A stretch of DNA of 64,000 bases from Plantago ovata. Taxonomy: Eukaryota; Streptophyta; Magnoliopsida; Lamiales; Plantaginaceae. The stretch covers positions 54,844,425-54,908,424 of the forward strand of contig CM051457.1 of assembly GCA_028274465.1 (NCBI GenBank), written 5' to 3'. The notes beneath the pieces were generated by a model. The model searched no databases. It saw nothing but the letters and a program-made list of their open reading frames with translations, and had not been told where the DNA came from. The translations under genes were made by a program, and so were the position numbers. Positions 58,158-64,000 of this stretch are shown in pieces; the stretch's first letter is position 1, and every line of letters starts with the position of its first letter.

Positions 58158-59199
58158 ATGGCTCGCCCACTTTTGAAATCATGGGTTCAACCCAACAAAG
58201 CACTGATGAGAGGTCCGGCTATTGTTCTTTCTGCTACAACTCGAGATTTGGAATCAAAAGTTGCATGTTCCAGCAACTCCCGAGGTTCTATGGGTTGGCT
58301 AGGGAAGACGTTATGGGATAAATGAATGATATTGACGATTTTATCAACAATCTTCCAAGGCCCGGAGCAGGGATAACGGACGATGAGCTGAGGATGAAGG
58401 TTTTTGCAATGGGGCTTGGAGATAAAGCCAAGGCATGGTTAGGCTCTCTGGAAGCCGGATCACTAGACACCTGGGACAAGGTGTATTCTGCTTTTATGGA
58501 GAAATACTTTCCTCACACATTGACTACCGCGCTTAAGGCGCAAATCACTGGATTCAAACAGGACTATGATGAGACCATCTACACCGCTTTCGAGAGGTTC
58601 AAGGACCTCATGCACAAGTGTCCACACCATGGTTTTGAGCTTCCTGATCTTGTCCAGCACATCTACAATGGACTCACATATGAGAGTCAAAAGGTGGTGG
58701 ATTTCCAATGCCGTGGTACTATCTGGGAAGAGACCGCCGAGGATGTGTGGGCGTGTTTCGAAAGGATTGCTAAAGGATCTCAGTCCAAGGATCCAAGAGA
58801 AATGGTTAGGAGGCGTGGACCTGAGGCTCCACCAAACCAGGAGATCCCAATGCATGAAGTGAATGGTGTGAGTGGCGATAGGTTCAAAAGTTTTGCCAAT
58901 CAGATGAGGCAAGCTCTAAGTGGCCTAATCGGAACATCTCTATCCAACGAGGTATGTAGGGTGTGCAAGAATTATGGGCATGGGGCTCATATGTGTAGAT
59001 CAGATCTAGCACGAGAAGATGTTCACTGGGGAAACCGTAGTAATCCTACTCCTAAGGTCGAAGCATCTACATCCAAGTCAACAACTCTCTTGGATAACTT
59101 ACAGAAATTGGTGGATTTCACCCAAGTGTTTTTGAAGAGATACGAGGAGGATTCGGCAAAGATCAATGCTCGTCTGGATCAATTGGAAGCTAGAGCTAG
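58158..59199 (+). pseudogene. D3 gag, interrupted by D4
   Basis: Athila/Tat-type gag core: DDIDDFINNLPRPGAG-like, GLGDKAKAWLGSLEAGSLDTW, YFPHTLTTALKAQITGFKQ, CPHHGFELPDLVQHIYNGL. A zinc knuckle, CRVCKNYGHGAHMC, is near 58960, and a coiled tail (LKRYEEDSAKINARLDQLE) runs into the D4 LTR. One or two breaks precede the core. Confidence 0.85.
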
Positions 59200-60292
59200 T
59201 GATGATTGTGTATTTTACACATTCATTTGAGTCTTTTTCACCTATTTTAGCTATCCTCTATGTTAATTTAGCTATATTTTAGTGCATTTTATTAGAATAG
59301 GGGAAGAAATCTAAAAACGCGTCGAAAACGCGGAATTCCGCGAGATTTTCTCTGGGGCGAAACGCCCCAGATGTGGGGCGAACCGCCCGGTGTGTGGGGC
59401 GAACCGCCCCACAGTATTTCGGGGCCTACATATAGTTGCTCAGTTTTCTCCGAAATTCATACTTTTCCAGACCTACTTTCTCACCTTTCTCTATAGTTTT
59501 AGGTAGGAACTTTCAAGAGCCTGTTCTAGGGGTTCGTAGCTTAGGGGACACTTTTTCATAGCAGATTGGAGCTTGTAGGATCGCAATTCTTCGGAGATTG
59601 ACAACCTTCGGTAACATTGTATCTTACAGTTTATTCTACTTATTTTAAATATATCTTTCAATATGTTTTCTTCTATGATTTCTGTTGATTGCATGCCTAT
59701 TATGAGTAGCTAAACTTATCATTGGTGGTAGTATGTGAATTCTTAGCGAAGGGAAGATAATCATGCTAATGGCTATATCGCGCATTATACGCCGTGTTAT
59801 TGCTTTACTTCGTTGATCAGGCTCAGCCTAAATTCTCGTATGTTGTATTAATTATTATGCACAATTGGACCCTCGTCGACCTATACGCATGTTTATCTTC
59901 GTAGTGTTGAATAATTACGGAACACAATAGGACAATAGAGATTGACTTGTCAGAACCATTATCTTCATAGTGCTTAATATTTACAACAGGACATTAGATT
60001 GATCAAAGATCTCCATGCAAGACCGAGGAATTTATGCATGATTATCAACCCGTTATGCTTTGAAGGATCATACTATCACCAATCTCCATTATCTGCTAGA
60101 AACCCCTTTGCTAATACGTCTGCTGTTTTATATTCTCTAGTTAAATAGATAAAGCTAGTTATATTCCTGAGAGAACGACACTCGAGGTCATTCTACTGCT
60201 ACACTACGGTTTTCGTTGTAGTTGTGAATTGCCTTTGGCTAAATAATAAATATTATTTGCTGAATCGGGACCCGACAAATTCCGGTTCATCA
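59200..60292 (+). repeat. D4 5' LTR
   Basis: About 1.09 kb. Aligns with D3 and D2 LTRs at both ends. It has three GC palindromes at 59355, 59376 and 59397 (21 bp period) and a TATA-like CTACATATAG near 59427. The primer site AATTGGCGCCGTTGCTGGGG follows at 60293. Confidence 0.92.
59352..59412. repeat. GC-palindrome array, three units (D4 LTR)
   Basis: GGGGCGAAACGCCCC, GGGGCGAACCGCCC and GGGGCGAACCGCCCC, each about 21 bp after the last, joined by AGATGT and GGTGTGT spacers. Confidence 0.92.
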
Positions 60293-60438
60293 AATTGGCG
60301 CCGTTGCTGGGGACTATACTCCTTTTTTCTGTTTAATTTGTTTATATTTTCAGCTTTCGATTCCTAATTCTATTAGTTTTAGTTTTTCCTTTTTAATCTC
60401 TCTCTGATACTTCTTTCCTAGTCTGTTACAGATAGTGT

Positions 60439-62589
60439 ATGCCGCATACACGATCTGAAGGAACACCACTTGCTGATTCAATTGCTGAGATCGACAGAGT
60501 CTACCACCAAAGAAGACGACTACTCGAAAGGCGTGTACTAGAGGAAATAGAGGATACCGATTTCTCTGAATCTCTACACAGTCTTTTCAAGGAAATCGAC
60601 GGAATGGCAGAAGCTAGACCACTGAAAGCATGGGTTCAACCCACCAAGGATCGTATGAGGGGACCGGCGATTGTTCTTTCGTCTGCAACCCGAGATCTGG
60701 AAATCAAGAACCACGCATTCCAACAACTTCCGAGGTTCTATGACTTATCAAGGAAAGATGTGATGGGGTACTTGGACGATATCGATGATTTCGTCAACCA
60801 ACTCCCACGACCCGGAGCTGAAATAACAATGGACCAGTTGAGGATGAAGGTTTTTTCTATGGGACTTGGCGACAGAGCCAAGTCATGGTTGAGTTCTGTA
60901 CCAGCAGGCTCGCTGGACTCTTGGGAGAAGGTTTTTTCAGCTTTCTTGGAGAAATACTTCCCTCACACCTTGACTACCGCGCTAAAGGCGCAAATCACTG
61001 GATTCAAGCAGGACTATGATGAGACCATCTACACCGCGTTTGAGAGATTCCAAGATCTCACGAACAAGTGCCCTCACCATGGTTTTGAACTTTCTGACCT
61101 AGTCCAACACTTCTACAATGGACTAACCTTCGAGAACCAACAAGTGGTGGATTTCCAATGCCGAGGCAATATTTGGGAGGAAACCGCAGAAGCCGTCTGG
61201 GCAGTTTTCGAAAGGCTTGCTAAGGGTTCGCAGTTCAAGGACCCAAGAGCGATGGTTAGAAGACGTGGACCTGAAGCTCCACCGACTCAAGAAGCCCCTA
61301 TGTATAGGGGGAATGGGGATCAATTTGAGTGCTTTACCAACGAATTGAAGCAAGTCCTCAGGAGCGCCACCGGAACAACTGTTTCGAACGAAGTATGCCG
61401 AATATGCAAGAACTATGGGCATGGGGCTGATATGTGTAGATCGGAGCTTGCGTATGATGATGGCAACTGGGCTCGAGGAGGCGAAGAAGAAGCCTTTGCT
61501 ACGGAGTTAGGTACTCAAGAAGTTAACCACCGGCAAGGCGGTAGGAATCCTCGAGGTGGATTTTGGAGAAGAGGATTCCGAAACAATCAAGGATATCCAC
61601 CGGCTAACCAAACTTATGGCCCTAACCAAGACCGTAGTAGGCTAAACAATGGTAATGATCACTGCGAAAACCCCGCTCTGAAAGAGCCACCAAAGTCGAA
61701 GTCGGCTCAACTGATGGAGAACTTGCAAAAGATGGTTGATCACACACAAAGTTTTCTCAAACGTTATGAAGAAGATTCCGAGAAGACTAGGGCAAGGCTT
61801 GATAGGTTGGAAGAGAGCACTAGGCTTGCCCATCAAAAGATGCAAGAGTTGATCAATCGAGGAGCAAGTAGGGAACAAGGAAAACTGCCTAGCAACACTG
61901 AGAAGTCGATGTCCATTACCTTGGTGGGTGATCTATCTGTTGAAATCACCATCAAGAAGGTTGCTAAGTGCGAGAGTTGCAAGAGGGAAATGCCCCCACA
62001 GGTCGAGAAAGAAGAGAAGGACCTTGGTACTGACAAAAGTGAAGAGGAGCAAGAGGATTCCGAGTCACTCCCTCAAAGTTTCGATGTTAAGATTGGGATT
62101 GGGGAACTTGAAGATGTCCGTGCCACACTAGACACGGGATCCTACTCTAATGTGATCCCTTTGAATGTTTTCGAGAAGAGTAACCTTGGAAAACTATTTA
62201 TGCATAGGGCTATTGTGCAACTGGCGGATGGATCCCTTGTGAAACCCGAAGGCGTAGTGAAGAATGTATTGGTCAAGATTGGTGAAGCTTCTGTATACAC
62301 CGATTTTGTAGTTATGCCGGCGTCTACACCTGGGACAGGGGATGTCATTCTCTTGGGGCGAACGTTCTTGACTAAGCTACGCTCCGTGATGGACATCTAC
62401 CAAAGAACTTCCACTATTGAAGTGGATGGCAAGCAACATGTGTTGCAAACCATATATGATCCACCTGATACTTCTAACACTATTGACTACAGTGGTCTTA
62501 ATGTCTATGTTCATTCTTATTCACAGGATCGAGGCATGGGAAGGAGATCCGTAAAGGGGAAGTCTAGTACCCTCAAGAAGAAAAGCTAG
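60439..62589 (+). CDS. D4 gag-protease, 716 residues
   Basis: A single open frame from MPHTRSEGTPLADS. An N-terminal helical part is followed by the Athila/Tat gag core at about residues 95-290 (GLGDRAKSWLSSVPAGSLDSW, CPHHGFELSDLVQHFYNGL). A CCHC zinc knuckle, CRICKNYGHGADMC, begins at residue 320. A Gly/Asn/Arg-rich linker, a coiled-coil (LKRYEEDSEKTRARLDRLE) and an acidic stretch come next. A retropepsin-like domain with ATLDTGSYSNVIPL has the Asp near residue 565, and ILLGRTFLTKLRSVMD lies further on. Family role: coat protein plus self-cleaving protease. The frame stops before any RT; the stop may separate it from pol outside the window, or pol may be absent. Confidence 0.93.
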   Translation: MPHTRSEGTPLADSIAEIDRVYHQRRRLLERRVLEEIEDTDFSESLHSLFKEIDGMAEARPLKAWVQPTKDRMRGPAIVLSSATRDLEIKNHAFQQLPRFYDLSRKDVMGYLDDIDDFVNQLPRPGAEITMDQLRMKVFSMGLGDRAKSWLSSVPAGSLDSWEKVFSAFLEKYFPHTLTTALKAQITGFKQDYDETIYTAFERFQDLTNKCPHHGFELSDLVQHFYNGLTFENQQVVDFQCRGNIWEETAEAVWAVFERLAKGSQFKDPRAMVRRRGPEAPPTQEAPMYRGNGDQFECFTNELKQVLRSATGTTVSNEVCRICKNYGHGADMCRSELAYDDGNWARGGEEEAFATELGTQEVNHRQGGRNPRGGFWRRGFRNNQGYPPANQTYGPNQDRSRLNNGNDHCENPALKEPPKSKSAQLMENLQKMVDHTQSFLKRYEEDSEKTRARLDRLEESTRLAHQKMQELINRGASREQGKLPSNTEKSMSITLVGDLSVEITIKKVAKCESCKREMPPQVEKEEKDLGTDKSEEEQEDSESLPQSFDVKIGIGELEDVRATLDTGSYSNVIPLNVFEKSNLGKLFMHRAIVQLADGSLVKPEGVVKNVLVKIGEASVYTDFVVMPASTPGTGDVILLGRTFLTKLRSVMDIYQRTSTIEVDGKQHVLQTIYDPPDTSNTIDYSGLNVYVHSYSQDRGMGRRSVKGKSSTLKKKS

Positions 62590-63737
62590 GCCAAGACAGG
62601 AGTCGAGTCAAAGACTTTAAACAATGGCGTTATCCGGGAGGCAACCCGGGGTTTTTATCGCTTTCTTTACTGCTTTATTGCATGCATTCATACTTGAACA
62701 ATTTGCTTTTCATATGTGAATTTGTTCGTCTCTGTGTCGTATGTGCTTATGTTATGTTCGAGTGCGATTTTTCGAGTGATTTTTTGAGAAAAATGGTTTT
62801 CGGGGACTAAAAACTGCATTTTATTTTGAAACGATCGTCTCTCCACCTCAGGAGGTGGGGGGCGAATCGCCCCCCATGAGGGGCGAATCGCCCCACGTCC
62901 AGAGCGCGCGCGCGCGCTCCGGACGTACGGGGCGATTCGCCCCAGGCGTGGGGCGAATCGCCGCACGGCCTGCAGAAACTAGAAATCGGGATTTCTCCCC
63001 ATTTCTCCTCATTTCACTTCTTCTTCTTCTCTTAAACACAAAAAAATCCTCCATTTTCACAAAACCTTCAAATCTTCATAACTTCTTCATCCTTCCATCA
63101 ATTTGTGTGTTCTTTAGCTTCAATCGAAGCCCGTTACGTGCTCTATCTTTCCATCCGAACAAATTTCTTCCTAGTTCATTTAATTTCCGGATTTGAGGTA
63201 TTATCACATGAACCCTAATTTTTAAATTTGGGGGTTTTGATTTATGCTTCAATTAAGCTTGTATGATGTATGGGTTGATGTTTTATGTGATTAGATTCGT
63301 TATTCATTATCAATTGCATGTTCAATTAGGCTTGGTTTGTTGATTTGAGATTTTTGCTATTAGATGATATATCTTGTTAGGAAATGTATCTCTTACTATC
63401 ATTCCATGCTTAAACATGTGTTTGTTGATATGATAATGATGGATGTATTGGTATAATGCATGATTGATGGAGTTGAGAATTTATGCTAGATTTTTGATTA
63501 TTGTGGTATGGATTGAACCTTGTGATTCAAGGCATTTGTTGTTTAGCAAGAGCATAATGTGATATGTTATTGTAGTAGTTACATTGATATATTGCGTAAT
63601 GGAATAGCTAGTCTAGACTTTGGGTTTTTGAGGAGTCGGATTTTTTAAGATATTGCTCGTTAGATTCGCTCGTATATTTACATATGCATAGGTCTGTTTT
63701 GCATCGTACAAGATACTAATTGCTGTTTGTAGGAATC
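62590..63737 (+). other. Noncoding stretch after D4 gag-protease
   Basis: It holds a small stem-loop (CCGGG, loop AGGCAA, CCCGG at 62634-62649), a GC-palindrome array (62855-62965), a pyrimidine-rich stretch that looks like a 5' leader (about 62990-63197), and an AT-rich stretch with intron-like ends (GAG|GTATTA at 63198, TTTGTAG|GAATC at 63732). A short frame over the array (MGGESPPMRGESP) reflects the repeat and is not called as a gene. Confidence 0.6.
62855..62965. repeat. GC-palindrome array, four units with CG-repeat core (D4 downstream)
   Basis: GGGGCGAATCGCCCC-type units begin at about 62860, 62881, 62930 and 62951 (21 bp steps, with one 49 bp gap). The gap holds ACGTCCAGAGCGCGCGCGCG and its inverse, so the centre is itself a long imperfect palindrome (about 62895-62927). 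Confidence 0.92.
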
Positions 63738-64000
63738 ATGGCACCGAGATCAAGGAGAGCCGGCTCTAGCAAAAAGGGGAAGGGAGTAGCATCAAGCTCC
63801 CAACCATCTCACCATATGTACGAGTTGTCTGCAGCTGCGGAAGAGGTGCGTCAAAGGCTAGAAGCGAAGGTGGCCGACGGAGGAAGATCGATCATCCCAG
63901 ACAGGAGGATTGATATTCCAGAGTCAGCAGTTGATAAAGCGGGGTATAGGACGCTATCACGATTGGGGTCACAAAGGAGTTGGGTATGGTACAGTTCCAA
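63738..64000 (+). CDS. Start of an ORF, cut by window edge; possible plant transposon-type protein
   Basis: Open from ATG at 63738 to the edge, 87 residues: MAPRSRRAGSSKKGKGVASS, then HHMYELSAAAEEVRQRL and SIIPDRRIDIPES. A basic, Ser-rich start followed by a P-x-R-x-I-D phrase resembles the beginning of the putative plant transposon protein domain, also suspected in the B third ORF. It lies 1.15 kb after the D4 gag-protease stop, behind an intron-like stretch. It could be a D4 accessory ORF, part of another element or a host gene. Only the first part is visible, so the call is tentative. Confidence 0.45.
   Translation, partial: MAPRSRRAGSSKKGKGVASSSQPSHHMYELSAAAEEVRQRLEAKVADGGRSIIPDRRIDIPESAVDKAGYRTLSRLGSQRSWVWYSS

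Larger units (their letters stand above)
56753..59199 (+). mobile_element. Element D3: Athila/Tat-like element, cut by D4
   Basis: The 5' LTR (56753-58015) is followed by an Asp-tRNA primer site and a gag of the Athila type with a CCHC knuckle. At 59200 the LTR of D4 begins inside the gag. The rest of D3 would lie beyond the right edge. The gag differs from D1/D2 but is close to D4. LTR ends and layout are those of family D, with four phased GC palindromes. Confidence 0.88.
59200..64000 (+). mobile_element. Element D4: Athila/Tat-like element with gag-protease ORF, runs off right edge
   Basis: The 5' LTR (59200-60292) starts TGATGATTGTG, ends TTCATCA, and is about 170 bp shorter than the D3 LTR. 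An Asp-tRNA primer site follows, then a long gag-protease ORF (60439-62589), noncoding sequence, and the start of another ORF (63738). No RT or integrase is seen before the window ends. Whether the stretch after 62.6 kb is D4, another element or host sequence cannot be settled here; treating all of it as D4 is an inference. Confidence 0.8.

Overview
This 64 kb window is plant nuclear heterochromatin built almost entirely from LTR retrotransposons inserted into one another. I found no convincing host gene, rRNA, tRNA or CRISPR array. The element types point to a flowering plant: long-LTR Ty1/copia primed by initiator-Met tRNA, a Sirevirus-like copia with a large third ORF, a chromodomain Ty3/gypsy of Tekay/Del type, and Athila/Tat-like gypsy elements primed by Asp tRNA. 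The species cannot be told, because no single-copy gene is present. The elements are treated as fossils and named A to D for this annotation only.

Layout, left to right. Bases 1-9029 are copia element A1 (+ strand), whose 5' LTR runs off the left edge. A1 abuts an older, diverged A-type LTR remnant, A3 (9030-10501). Bases 10502-16894 are a fragment of an old Sirevirus-like element, B' (- strand). B' carries two nested solo LTRs of family D (11978-14440, containing 12542-13802) and a solo LTR of family C (about 14887-16650). At 16895 a second copia, A2 (+), begins. Its gag is split at 20767 by a complete-length Sirevirus-like element B (20768-56529, - strand, TSD AAGAG) and resumes at 56530.

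Inside B sit two further insertions. One is a chromodomain gypsy, C (28029-42799, - strand, TSD GGCCC), which itself holds a gag-only element, D1 (33158-38765, TSD GTAGC). The other is a second gag-only element, D2 (46839-52401, TSD GTCTG). Right of B, the A2 gag is cut again at 56753 by D3, which is cut at 59200 by D4. D4 carries a long gag-protease frame and runs to the right edge, where another reading frame starts at 63738.

Relative age follows from the nesting: A3, then B', then A2, then B, then C and D2, then D1; on the right A2, then D3, then D4. LTR pairs of B, C, D1 and D2 differ by only about one to a few per cent by eye, so the visible burst is geologically recent.

The most unusual signal is an array of short GC-rich palindromes (core GGGCGAAYCGCCC), repeated every 20-21 bp just upstream of the TATA box in family D LTRs. 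Copy number varies between LTRs. The same unit appears in frame inside the D1/D2 gag and again at 62.85-62.97 kb ahead of the partial last ORF. Other points of interest are the gag-only D elements that share LTRs and primer site with gag-protease relatives, paired perfect hairpins in their 3' noncoding region, an unrecognised ORF upstream of gag in C, and the large third ORF of B.
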